Shown here piece after piece: positions 53,119-61,238 of a DNA stretch of 64,000 bases. A program made the translations under genes and the position numbers. Within the stretch, counting starts at the first letter, position 1. Each line of letters begins with the position of its first letter. Location of the stretch: contig NZ_CP121463.1 of assembly GCF_029690065.1 (NCBI RefSeq), positions 248,001-312,000 of the forward strand, in the 5' to 3' direction. The DNA comes from Arthrobacter sp. Y-9 (lineage in GTDB: Bacteria > Actinomycetota > Actinomycetes > Actinomycetales > Micrococcaceae). Under the pieces are notes generated by a model. The model saw only the letters and a program-made list of their open reading frames with translations, did no database searches and was not told the origin of the DNA.

Positions 53119-54120
53119 CTACTTGGCAGTGCTGGACTTGGCGGTGAAGTCCTTGGCGATGGTCTTGAAGACGTCGGTGTACGCCTGGATGCCTTCAGTC
53201 AGGTAGAAGTCGGAGGGCATGTAGACGATCTGGTCCTTGGCGTAGAACGGCACGTCCTTCCACACCTTGCCGAGGCCTTCGACGACGGCCTTGGCCGGCT
53301 TGAACTCCTTGCCCTCCTCGGTGACGGCCGCATCGCGGTCCATCACGATCATCCACTCGGGCTTGGCGGCCGCGACGGTTTCGGGGGAGAGGCCGGAGTT
53401 GTTGTGCACGGAGTCGGACTTCAGCTTCGCGTCGTCCTGGGCGAAGACGTCCTTGAGGTTCACGCCTTCGAGGATGCGGCCGATGCGGCCTGCGCCGTTG
53501 TCGATCTTGCCGCCGGAGGAGTTGGCGAGGAAGACGGTCTGGCCGTTGGTGGCCTTCTTGGCGTCGGCGATGGCGGCGTCGAGGTCGGCGACGATCTTCT
53601 TCGCCTCGTCCTTCTTGTCGAAGATGTCGCCGAGTGTGAGGGTCTGCTTCTTCAGGCCTTCGAGGTAGCTGGAACCCTTCTCATCGCTCGGGGCGATGTC
53701 CACCACGGGTGCGATCTTGCTCAGCTTCTCCGTCTGGCTCGCGAAGCGGTAGCCGCCGATGATCAGATCGGGCTGTGCCTCGCTGATGTCCTCCATCTTC
53801 GGCTCGCGGTGGCTGCCCGCGTCCTTGATGTTCGTGTTGTTGATCCAGTCCTGGTAGCCGTCCTTGGGCAGGAGCGGTTTGGGGATCGCGACGGGCTCGA
53901 CGCCGAGGGCCTTGATGGTGGCCATGGACGTGTTGTCGAGGGCGGCCACGCGGGCCGGCTTGGTCTTGACCTCCATGGAACCGGTGTTCGTCTGGATGGT
54001 GATGGTGGAGCTCGCGTTCTCGGCGGCCTTGGTGTCACCGGATTGCCCGCAGGCGGTGATGCCGAAGAGTGCTGCGGCGACGGCGGTGCCGGCGGCCAGG
54101 GTCTTGAAACGCGAGGTCAT
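53119..54120 (-). CDS. siderophore-binding lipoprotein
   Basis: A 333-residue periplasmic-binding-type protein. The signal peptide ends in the lipobox LFGITACG, so it is lipidated on Cys24 and held outside the membrane. The class III fold shows KPARVAALDNTSMATIKALG, QPDLIIGGYRFASQTEKLSK, the long connecting helix region, and AAKPEWMIVMDRDAAV. This is the order of FepB/FhuD/CeuE-type proteins. CeuE-like members bind catechol siderophores; which one is bound here cannot be told. It is the first gene of the operon, behind the DtxR/IdeR-type box. Confidence 0.92.
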   Translation of the reverse strand: MTSRFKTLAAGTAVAAALFGITACGQSGDTKAAENASSTITIQTNTGSMEVKTKPARVAALDNTSMATIKALGVEPVAIPKPLLPKDGYQDWINNTNIKDAGSHREPKMEDISEAQPDLIIGGYRFASQTEKLSKIAPVVDIAPSDEKGSSYLEGLKKQTLTLGDIFDKKDEAKKIVADLDAAIADAKKATNGQTVFLANSSGGKIDNGAGRIGRILEGVNLKDVFAQDDAKLKSDSVHNNSGLSPETVAAAKPEWMIVMDRDAAVTEEGKEFKPAKAVVEGLGKVWKDVPFYAKDQIVYMPSDFYLTEGIQAYTDVFKTIAKDFTAKSSTAK

Positions 54121-54191
54121 GCTTCCTCCAGAGATGCGGGTGAAATAGCAAATAAAAACGTGTCGTTATTTACCGAAAACACACGCTATAG

Positions 54192-54210
54192 GAAGGTAAG
54201 CCTTACCTCA
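54192..54210 (-). promoter_or_regulatory. DtxR/IdeR-type iron box
   Basis: A 7-1-7 palindrome AGGTAAG-C-CTTACCT at 54194-54208 lies about 75 bases upstream of the siderophore-binding gene start. It matches the TTAGGTTAGCCTAACCTAA consensus of DtxR/IdeR well. It predicts iron-dependent repression of the uptake operon. Confidence 0.8.
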
Positions 54211-54321
54211 ACTTAAGTGACCGGCGTCATGAGGATGTGACGGTTCCATGAACCTGGCGATGACGTGCACTTGGTGCCGTTCGAGCTCGATGAGGTGCCG
54301 CTGCCCGATGCCGTGGGCGTT

Positions 54322-54774
54322 TCAGGTGGTGTGCGACGCTCGGGTGACGATCGCCGTGATCTTCCAGTGCTGCCTGACCTTGGCCAGATGGACGGATTGC
54401 ACGTGCGTGGTGTGGGCGCCGTCGTCGTGCGCGGTCTCGCACCAGATGCGGGCGAGGTCGCCGGTGACGTCCGTTCGTCCCAGGCGCAGCGAGGCGCCTT
54501 CGTCGGGGATGACCTTCTGGAGGTATTCGCGGCAGGACGCCGTGTTCAGTTCATCGACGGCGTCGGTCCGATGAGCCTGGCTGCCGAGGCGCACCAGCAC
54601 CGCCTCGGGGAGGGCGATGCTCCTGAGGATGCGGTGGTGCTGAAGTGGTGGGAGGCCGGGGAGGTAGGCCTCGATGAGCCTCTCCCGGATGGTCGCGATC
54701 GACGCGGCGGCCGAGGCGGGAGGGGTGTCGTCGAGCGACCAGGGGCCGCAGAGAAGTGGAGCGTCGTTGGTCAC
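54322..54774 (-). CDS. hypothetical protein
   Basis: A 150-residue frame from GTG 54774. The product is soluble, with a helical first half (ASIATIRERLIEAYLPGLPP) and a second half reading like paired strands (CETAHDDGAHTTHVQSVHLA, QHWKITAIVTR). The strand ending W-K-I-T-A-I recalls NTF2/SnoaL-like or Rv3235-type small folds, but this is only a resemblance. It follows the small membrane protein at 54813 on the same strand after 38 bases, so the two may be co-transcribed from the promoter carrying the TGTCCGACA site. Confidence 0.5.
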   Translation of the reverse strand: MTNDAPLLCGPWSLDDTPPASAAASIATIRERLIEAYLPGLPPLQHHRILRSIALPEAVLVRLGSQAHRTDAVDELNTASCREYLQKVIPDEGASLRLGRTDVTGDLARIWCETAHDDGAHTTHVQSVHLAKVRQHWKITAIVTRASHTT

Positions 54775-54812
54775 TGTTCCCCCTGGGTGCGGTGCGGCGG
54801 TCTCGGTGGTCC

Positions 54813-54971
54813 TCAGCGGCGCCGCTGGGGCCGGGCGGGCGACGGTGCGGCGTCCTTCCGGAACAGCGGGGTGACCCCGATGCCGATGAAGACGATGAGC
54901 GAGACCGCCCCCAGCATCAGTCCGATCGCGAAAAGCCAGCTTGTGACGTCGTTCATGATGTCCCCGCCCAT
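54813..54971 (-). CDS. small single-pass membrane protein
   Basis: A 52-residue product with GAGGGAACACC before the ATG at 54971. NDVTSWLFAIGLMLGAVSLI continues into a hydrophobic helix (to about residue 35), followed by a cytoplasmic basic, Pro-rich tail ending RPQRRR. No family is recognised. It lies divergent from the large DUF11-type wall protein, and TGT-N3-ACA sites stand in front of both genes. Confidence 0.55.
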   Translation of the reverse strand: MGGDIMNDVTSWLFAIGLMLGAVSLIVFIGIGVTPLFRKDAAPSPARPQRRR

Positions 54972-55044
54972 GGTGTTCCCTCTCGTCATGCCGGCAAGCC
55001 CGCCGTCGTCGGTGTTCAAGTGCATTCCTTCGGCACTTCAGAAG

Positions 55045-55153
55045 TGTCCGACATCTGCATATGAAAGCTATATCATGCGTCCCACCTCGGGCGACACCCC
55101 GAGGATGGCTTGTGGGTGAACTTCTGTCATCTTCATCCACATAATGTCGGACA
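55045..55153. promoter_or_regulatory. two TGT-N3-ACA operator-like sites in a divergent promoter
   Basis: TGTCCGACA at 55045-55053 and TGTCGGACA at 55145-55153, exactly 100 bases apart. The second sits in a wider dyad AATGTC-G-GACATT (55143-55155). TGT-N3-ACA fits the core of FadR/GntR-type operators. They lie in front of the small membrane gene and the DUF11-type wall-protein gene. Confidence 0.55.
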
Positions 55154-55245
55154 TTTGACGCGACGTGCGTTTGGGGAAACCATGAAGGGACTGCAGCAAG
55201 ATTCTCGTTCGCATCTGAACGGCGGTTCGCCGTCAAGGAGGGGAA

Positions 55246-58200
55246 ATGTTCACTCGTACGTGGTCGCGCTCCAGGGGGAGCCGACGCCGATTGATGCCAG
55301 GTGGTGGGAAACCAGCGCCGGGACTGTTTCTGGGTGCCGGCGCCCACCGACTTCGGAGGATCACGGCGGCGATCACCGCCGTGATCCTGGGACTGGCGGC
55401 CACTCTCGCCGCGGTCACGCTGAGTGCGCCGGCGGCCGCCGCCGCGACCAATACCTCGTGCCACTTCTCAGCGTCGGGAACGGGAAAGTACGCCGACACC
55501 TTGTGCTGGCTCGACTTCTCCGGGCTCGACCCGGCGCAGGCGGCCAAGGGCCAGGATTTCGCGTTCACCATCGACGGCGGGAACACGCTGTACGCCACGG
55601 TCACCCGGAGCGGCGCGGCCGTCGGCCCGGCGGCCTTCCCCACGTGGGGCGGCGCCTACCTCGGCAATCGGGGCTTCTACTCGGGGACGGCCGGGAAGCC
55701 GGCCCTGTATCAGACGGATGCCGGGATGACAGGCCCGAAGACGACCCTGACCCTGAGCAACATGCGGGTCGTGACGCCTCAGGGGATGGAAGTGATGCAG
55801 TGGTCCATCGTCGGCGCGGACGCCGAATCCACCGATGTGAACGAATCGATCACCTGGAACTCCACGAACCCGATCACGTCCCTGACGGCCACTCGGACGG
55901 GCAACGGACTCGGCAACGCCTGCGCAGGCGGCTTCACCGGCGTCGGGAGCACGCAGGTCAAGTGCACCGGCGCCGGAACGGACATCAAGACCGGCACCGC
56001 GATCCTCGCCTCGCAGCGGCCCGTCACCTTCTCCCAGACCATGGTGGGGGGCGGCCGTGAGGGCGTGGCCTTCGGGGTCCTGATCTCCTCGGTCAAGATG
56101 AACAAGACCGTGGCCTCCCGCTTCCCGGGCGACGACTTCCAGGTGGACATCAGCAGTGATGCCGCCGACGTCGCCCATGGCTCCACGGGCCCGACCGGCA
56201 CCAGCGCCACGACCGGGAAGAACTCCGTGGTGACCCCCGTGCCGGGCATGCCGTTCCACTTCCGCGAGAGCGCGGTGACGGGTGATCTGAACAACTATTC
56301 GGCGTCGTGGAGGTGCACCAATTTCGATCAGGTGGACCCCTCGCTCCCGCAAGGGGACGCCGGGACGTCGCAGGACATCTTCGTCGCGATCGGTGACGAT
56401 GTCGAGTGCACCCTGACCAACACCGCGCTCAGCACAGGCATCTCGCTGACCAAGAAGGCCGGCGCGCCCGTGGACGCCAACAGCGACGGGATCACCGACG
56501 CCGGGGACACCATCGCGTACACATTCGATGTGACCAACACCGGCAAGACCACCCTCACGAACATCGCTGTCGATGACCCCAAGGTCGGGCCGGTGACCTG
56601 TCCGTCCGGAAATCTGGCGCCGGGGGCCTCCGCCACGTGCACTGCCCAGTACACGATCACGGCGGACGACGAGAACGCCGGCGAGGTGCACAATGTCGCG
56701 ACGGCGAGCGGCAATCCGCCCAGCAGCACCGCGACGGTGACGTCGGCCACGAGCGAGACCCGGACGCCGGTGACCAAGGCGTCCCCGGCCCTCACGCTGG
56801 TGAAGTCCGTGGACAAGAGCGAGCTCGTCGCAGGGGAGACCCTGACGTACTCCTTCGTCATCACCAACACGGGCAATGTGCCGCTGAACGACGTCGGCGT
56901 GGATGAGACCGCGTTCAGCGGCGCCGGCCAGAAGCCCGTGGTCAGCTGCCCGGCCGCGGCGTCGGCGCTCAAGCCGGGCGACCAGGTCACGTGCACCGCC
57001 ACCTACCAGGTCACCCAGGAGGACGTGGACCGGGGTTCGGTGGAGAACACTGCCACCGCCCACGGAACACCGCCGGGCAAGGAGCCTGTGACGAGTGATC
57101 CTTCCACCGTGAAGATCCCTGAGGATCCCAAGCCCGGTATCTCGATGACCAAGTCCGCGGACAAGACGGAGCTTGTGGCCGGTCAGACCGTCACGTACTC
57201 CTTTGCGGTGAAGAACACGGGCAATGTGACCCTGAAGGACATCCATATCAACGAAGGCGATTTCACGGGTTCGGGCGCGAAGCCACAGGTCTCCTGCCCG
57301 GATGCGGCGTCCTCGCTCGCGCCCGGTCAGCAGGTGACGTGCACGGCCACCTACCAGATCACCCAGGCCGATGTGGACCGTGGCTCGGTGGACAACACGG
57401 CGACCGCCTCCGGCCAGCCGCCCACCGGTGATCCGGCCACCTCGGACCCGTCGAAGGTGCGCATTCCGGCGCAGCAGAAGCCGGGTGTCTCGCTGACGAA
57501 GACCGCGGACAAGACCGAACTCGTGGCTGGTCAGACGATCACGTACTCCTTCGTCGTGAAGAACACGGGCAATGTGTCCTTGAACGAGGTGAAGGTCGAC
57601 GAAGGGTCCTTCACCGGTTCCGGGAAGCTCTCGGCGATCACCTGCCCGCAGTCGTCCCTCGCCCCCGGTGACTCGGAGACGTGCACCGCCACCTATCAGG
57701 TCACTCAGGCCGACGTCGACCGAGGCTCCGTTGAGAACAGCGCCACGGCCACCGGAACGCCGCCGAACGGCGCCGAACCGGTGACGTCAGACCCGTCGCA
57801 GGCCACAGTGCCGTCCGATCCGAAGCCGGCGCTCAGCCTGCAGAAGACCGCCTCGCCGTCCCGCGTCGGGGCAGTGGGTGACACCATCAGCTATTCGTTC
57901 GCGGTGACCAACACCGGGAACGTCACCCTGCGTGACGTGACGATCGCGGAAGGCGCCTTCACGGGAAGCGGCACGATGTCCGCCGTCGATTGTCCGGAGG
58001 CGGCCACATCGCTGACTCCCGGCGCCTCGGTGACCTGCACTGCCACGTACCAGGTCACCCAGGCCGACGTGGATCGCGGCTCCGTGCAGAACACGGCTAC
58101 CGCGGAGGGCACGCCGCCCATGGGTTCTCCCGTGAAGTCCGCGCCGTCGTCGGCGACCGTTCCCGTGGATCAGCACCCTGGGATCTCACTGCACAAGAGC

Positions 58201-59355
58201 GCCAGCACAGCGGAACTCGTGGCGGGCCAGACGGTGACGTATTTCTTCGACGCCACCAACACCGGCGACGTCACGCTCCACGACGTGAAGATCACGGAAG
58301 GCGAGTTCACCGGCTCGGGGAAGCTTTCTGCGATCACCTGCACGGACGGCGCGAAGAGCCTGGCCCCAGGCGCCACGGTGCGCTGCACTGCGAGCTACAC
58401 CGTCACCCAGGCGGATGTGGACCGCGGCTCGGTGCACAACACCGCGACGGCGGGCGGTGGCGACCCCTCCGGCAAGCCGGTCGCGTCCTCTCCGTCCGAG
58501 GTCACGCTGCCGGGCGATCCGAAGCCGGGGCTGAGGATGGTCAAGTCCGCGGACAAGACCGAACTGAAGGCCGGTGAGACCATCACCTACTCCTTCAAGC
58601 TCACCAACACCGGCAATGTGACCCTGCACGATCTCAAGGTCACGGAAGGAACCTTCACGGGCTCCGGCACGCTGTCCGCGGCGACGTGCCCGAAGGAGCC
58701 GCTGGCCCCGGGAAGCAGTGCCACGTGCACGGCGACGTACCGGGTGACGCAGGCCGATGTGGACCGTGGCTCGGTGGACAACACCGCCACCGCCACGGGG
58801 ACGCCGTCCTCGGGTGGCCCGGTGACCTCTGATCCCTCCGAGGCGTCGGTGCCGCAGAAACCTGCTCCGGCTCTCCGCCTGGTGAAGTCGGCGGACCGCA
58901 CGGTCCTCAGCCACGTGGGGGAGCGCATCATCTACACGTTCACCCTCACGAACACCGGCAATGTCACCCTCAAGGACCTCGCCGTCCACGAGGGGGCCTT
59001 CTCGGGAAGCGGCAGGATGTCGCCGGTCTCCTGCCCGGCGGCCGGCCAGGGCCTCGTCCCCGGGGCATCGCTGAGGTGCACTGCGACCTACGTCGTGACG
59101 GCTGCCGATCTCGCCGCGGGGAAGCTCAGCAACACGGCGACCGCGTCTGCCACCACGCCGGGTGGCGCCCCGGTCGGTTCCCAGCCGTCGTCGGTGGCGC
59201 TCGAGGGAACTCCGCCGGCCCCGGCGCCTGGTCCGCCGTCGCTGGCCGAAACCGGCGCGGCAAGCGGCCCCGCCCTGGCACTAGGGGCTGCGGCCCTGGT
59301 GCTCGCGGGTGTGGTGATCTCCGCGGCAGTGCGACGCCGGGAAGGCCGGCGATAA
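55246..59355 (+). CDS. giant LAETG-anchored DUF11/DUF7507-repeat wall protein
   Basis: A 1369-residue surface protein with a near-perfect ribosome site (AAGGAGG, 55235-55241). An unusually long, basic N-terminus precedes the signal helix (about 38-70, ending APAAAAA). The head domain (about 70-397) has paired Cys and repeated Gly/Thr strands. Eight Ig-like repeats of about 115 residues follow, each starting like ISLTKKAG or ALSLQKTAS and carrying TYSFVVKNTGNVSLNEV and CTATYQVTQADVDRGSVENT. The C-terminus is LAETGAASG, a hydrophobic helix and RRREGRR. The LAxTG signal implies a class E sortase encoded elsewhere. Divergent from the small membrane gene. Function is probably adhesion or surface-layer spacing (inference). 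Confidence 0.9.
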   Translation: MFTRTWSRSRGSRRRLMPGGGKPAPGLFLGAGAHRLRRITAAITAVILGLAATLAAVTLSAPAAAAATNTSCHFSASGTGKYADTLCWLDFSGLDPAQAAKGQDFAFTIDGGNTLYATVTRSGAAVGPAAFPTWGGAYLGNRGFYSGTAGKPALYQTDAGMTGPKTTLTLSNMRVVTPQGMEVMQWSIVGADAESTDVNESITWNSTNPITSLTATRTGNGLGNACAGGFTGVGSTQVKCTGAGTDIKTGTAILASQRPVTFSQTMVGGGREGVAFGVLISSVKMNKTVASRFPGDDFQVDISSDAADVAHGSTGPTGTSATTGKNSVVTPVPGMPFHFRESAVTGDLNNYSASWRCTNFDQVDPSLPQGDAGTSQDIFVAIGDDVECTLTNTALSTGISLTKKAGAPVDANSDGITDAGDTIAYTFDVTNTGKTTLTNIAVDDPKVGPVTCPSGNLAPGASATCTAQYTITADDENAGEVHNVATASGNPPSSTATVTSATSETRTPVTKASPALTLVKSVDKSELVAGETLTYSFVITNTGNVPLNDVGVDETAFSGAGQKPVVSCPAAASALKPGDQVTCTATYQVTQEDVDRGSVENTATAHGTPPGKEPVTSDPSTVKIPEDPKPGISMTKSADKTELVAGQTVTYSFAVKNTGNVTLKDIHINEGDFTGSGAKPQVSCPDAASSLAPGQQVTCTATYQITQADVDRGSVDNTATASGQPPTGDPATSDPSKVRIPAQQKPGVSLTKTADKTELVAGQTITYSFVVKNTGNVSLNEVKVDEGSFTGSGKLSAITCPQSSLAPGDSETCTATYQVTQADVDRGSVENSATATGTPPNGAEPVTSDPSQATVPSDPKPALSLQKTASPSRVGAVGDTISYSFAVTNTGNVTLRDVTIAEGAFTGSGTMSAVDCPEAATSLTPGASVTCTATYQVTQADVDRGSVQNTATAEGTPPMGSPVKSAPSSATVPVDQHPGISLHKSASTAELVAGQTVTYFFDATNTGDVTLHDVKITEGEFTGSGKLSAITCTDGAKSLAPGATVRCTASYTVTQADVDRGSVHNTATAGGGDPSGKPVASSPSEVTLPGDPKPGLRMVKSADKTELKAGETITYSFKLTNTGNVTLHDLKVTEGTFTGSGTLSAATCPKEPLAPGSSATCTATYRVTQADVDRGSVDNTATATGTPSSGGPVTSDPSEASVPQKPAPALRLVKSADRTVLSHVGERIIYTFTLTNTGNVTLKDLAVHEGAFSGSGRMSPVSCPAAGQGLVPGASLRCTATYVVTAADLAAGKLSNTATASATTPGGAPVGSQPSSVALEGTPPAPAPGPPSLAETGAASGPALALGAAALVLAGVVISAAVRRREGRR
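56437..59200 (+). repeat. eight DUF11/DUF7507-type repeats (coding)
   Basis: Units of about 345-350 bases beginning near 56437, 56786, 57133, 57481, 57823, 58174, 58524 and 58863. Conserved blocks are near identical between units 3, 4 and 7 (TKSADKTELVAGQ-type openings), suggesting duplication or gene conversion. Confidence 0.85.
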
Positions 59356-59379
59356 GAATAGGGCGATAGGAAAAGGCTC

Positions 59380-59407
59380 GGCCGGCCGCTGACGCGGGCG
59401 GCCGGCC
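59380..59407. terminator. hairpin after the wall-protein gene
   Basis: Perfect 10-base arms GGCCGGCCGC / GCGGCCGGCC with an 8-base loop, 24 bases beyond the stop codon. There is no strong T-run; probably works together with the next stem. Confidence 0.6.
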
Positions 59408-59425
59408 CCTTCGCGGATGGTGACG

Positions 59426-59461
59426 ATGAGGCCCGACGGCGACAGCGCCGTCGGGCCTCAT
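59426..59461. terminator. strong bidirectional terminator
   Basis: Perfect 16-base arms at 59426-59441 and 59446-59461 with a 4-base loop, followed by CCTTTCCTCC. It lies between the convergent wall-protein and GntR genes and is the best intrinsic-type terminator in the window. Confidence 0.8.
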
Positions 59462-59559
59462 CCTTTCCTCCTATGCCGTGTCCTCACATGCCCTGTCCGT
59501 GGCGGCCGTGATGGCCGGTGGCGCGCCGCGGTGTGCGTGGGGTGATAGCCGGCCGGCCG

Positions 59560-60243
59560 TCAGCCGCGAGTGTCGCAGGTCTTCAGAAGGCTTTCGGCGA
59601 ACCGGGTCGCGGCGTCGCTCTCCTGGGCGCAAATCGCGGTGAGAAGCTCGGTTCTCGCCAGGATCTGATCATCCAGTGAAGGGCAGGGCTGGGGGCTCTT
59701 TTCGGCGTTTCCGAGATTCATCAGGCGGTCGTAGATCCGCAGCATCAGGCCGTTTCCTGCCCTCAGGACGACCTCGCGGTCGAAGGCCGCCAGGCTTTCC
59801 GTCGAGAAGCCCGTGACAGCTCGACCGAGTGCGAAGTCCAGGTGCTCCAGGTCTTCGGGAGTGGCCCGCGCGGAGAGGTGCCGAACGCATTGGCACAGGA
59901 GGGCATTGCGGGCCTCGCTCAGGGCGCGTACTCGATCCTCCGCGCTGTCGTGGGAGCGGTCGAGGTCGCTGGGTCCGCTGTCGGAACCGCGTGCTGAGGC
60001 CGGAGCTCGCGCTGTGAGGCGACCTGTCTCGGTGTCGAGCAGAAGAACACCCTGGGCGAGGAGGCCGTCGAGGACCTCCTGGATGCCGGCCATGTCCTGA
60101 TCGGCGAAGATCCGGCCGAGTTCGTGGACGCTCGGCAGTGTGGACCCTGCTGGCCACGCGCCGGAGGTGATCCAGTGTTCCAGGCGCTGCGCGAAGCTGT
60201 GGGAGGAGGCGACTGCCGGAGGAGTGGTGTGATCGACATTCAC
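59560..60243 (-). CDS. GntR-like regulator with FCD domain
   Basis: A 227-residue protein from GTG 60243. The N-terminal 75 residues resemble a GntR winged helix (FAQRLEHWITSGAWPAGSTL, then PSVHELGRIFADQDMAGIQE, LAQGVLLLDTETGRLTA). Its recognition helix is weaker than in the next gene. The rest is an FCD-type helical effector domain (SEARNALLCQCVRHLSARAT, FSTESLAAFDREVVLRAGNG). A TGTACGACA site lies nine bases upstream of the start codon, suggesting autoregulation by it or its neighbour. It is 72 bases after the second GntR gene on the same strand. Confidence 0.7.
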   Translation of the reverse strand: MNVDHTTPPAVASSHSFAQRLEHWITSGAWPAGSTLPSVHELGRIFADQDMAGIQEVLDGLLAQGVLLLDTETGRLTARAPASARGSDSGPSDLDRSHDSAEDRVRALSEARNALLCQCVRHLSARATPEDLEHLDFALGRAVTGFSTESLAAFDREVVLRAGNGLMLRIYDRLMNLGNAEKSPQPCPSLDDQILARTELLTAICAQESDAATRFAESLLKTCDTRG

Positions 60244-60251
60244 TTGGCAAG

Positions 60252-60260
60252 TGTACGACA
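60252..60260 (-). promoter_or_regulatory. TGT-N3-ACA operator-like site at the first GntR start
   Basis: TGTACGACA, within AAGTGTACGACAATT, overlaps the ribosome-site region of the gene starting at 60243. It matches the sites in front of the two wall-protein genes. Confidence 0.5.
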
Positions 60261-60315
60261 ATTGCGGAACTCCGAAACCTCCCCCGAGCGGCGTCTGGGA
60301 GTGGTCGCCCGGCTC

Positions 60316-60975
60316 CTACTTGAATCCGTCCACGATCGCCTGGGCAGCGGTGACGGCCGCATGTGCGTTGCCGCGCTTGAGTGCCTCCAGGAGGTCCCGA
60401 TGCTCCTGCTCGAGCGCCGCGGGATCCTCGATCTTGGGGTAGTTGCCGGCGTTCAGGAGGACGGCGGGTTCCAGCCCGTCATGGAGCTCCGCCATGAGGG
60501 GGTTGCCGGAGGCTTCCACGATGGCCCGGTGGAAACGGATGTCCGCCGCGAGGCGGTCCTCAGCGGTGTCCGCCGCTTCGCGGTCCCTCAGGTGGCCTGC
60601 CACCTGGTCGAGCTGGTCCTTCGTGATGCGCGTGGCGGCCAGGCGGGACGCCTGAACCTCCAGGCCGGCGCGGACCTCGAGGATCTCATCCGCGGTGTCA
60701 TCCTTGACGCGGCGGGCGAGCACGGCGCCGAGCTCGCTGGTGGAGCGAACGTAGGTTCCGTCGCCCGGGCGGGACTCCAGGAGGCCGAGGTGAACCAAAG
60801 CCCGCAGGGACTCCCGCACCGTGTTGCGGCTGGTTTCGAAGGTCTTCATGAGCTCGAATTCGCCCGGGACCTTGGTGCCGATGGGCCAGGTGCCGTCTTC
60901 GATGTTCTCCCGCAGCTGAGCCCCGATCTGAACCGAGAGAGGGACGTTTCGAGTGGCGGGGCGAAGAGAGGTCAC
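60316..60975 (-). CDS. GntR family regulator (FadR subfamily, FCD domain)
   Basis: A 219-residue regulator from GTG 60975. The winged helix is clear: LSVQIGAQLRENIEDGTWPI, GTKVPGEFELMKTFETSRNT and VRESLRALVHLGLLESRPGD, followed by GTYVRS. The FCD effector domain starts at about 85 (DEILEVRAGLEVQASRLAAT) and carries DIRFHRAIVEASGNPLMAEL, with the Asp and His residues that usually bind a metal and a carboxylate ligand. The ligand is unknown. It lies between the two wall-protein genes and is the best candidate to bind the TGT-N3-ACA sites. Confidence 0.9.
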   Translation of the reverse strand: MTSLRPATRNVPLSVQIGAQLRENIEDGTWPIGTKVPGEFELMKTFETSRNTVRESLRALVHLGLLESRPGDGTYVRSTSELGAVLARRVKDDTADEILEVRAGLEVQASRLAATRITKDQLDQVAGHLRDREAADTAEDRLAADIRFHRAIVEASGNPLMAELHDGLEPAVLLNAGNYPKIEDPAALEQEHRDLLEALKRGNAHAAVTAAQAIVDGFK

Positions 60976-61140
60976 GGTACCAAGCGTAGGTCACAGACAC
61001 TATGGAGCGCCTGCTGTCAACTGCAGGGGCAGTCGGACGTAGTGCGCGGAAGCCGGGGATGACCTGGGTTTCCACTCACCTCCGGTTCGCCGCATTCCGG
61101 TAGCACGACGCGGACATTCGCGATAACATGTCGGGGTAAC

Positions 61141-61149
61141 TGTCCTACA
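61141..61149 (+). promoter_or_regulatory. TGT-N3-ACA operator-like site before the SdrD_B protein gene
   Basis: TGTCCTACA, 90 bases upstream of the ATG at 61239, with a half-site ATGTCGG at 61128-61134. Matches the sites at 55045, 55145 and 60252. Confidence 0.45.
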
Positions 61150-61238
61150 TTTATCAATCCTACGTTTGGATGGTTTCTTCTCTTCTCAGTCCTTCCGGGG
61201 GCAGGGAAGGCCCCCTTTCGAAATGATCAGGAGCACCC

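Noticed and set aside
55468-57246. 592-codon minus-strand frame opposite the DUF11 protein
   Set aside because: Antisense shadow with repetitive Arg/His-rich composition matching the period of the sense repeats.
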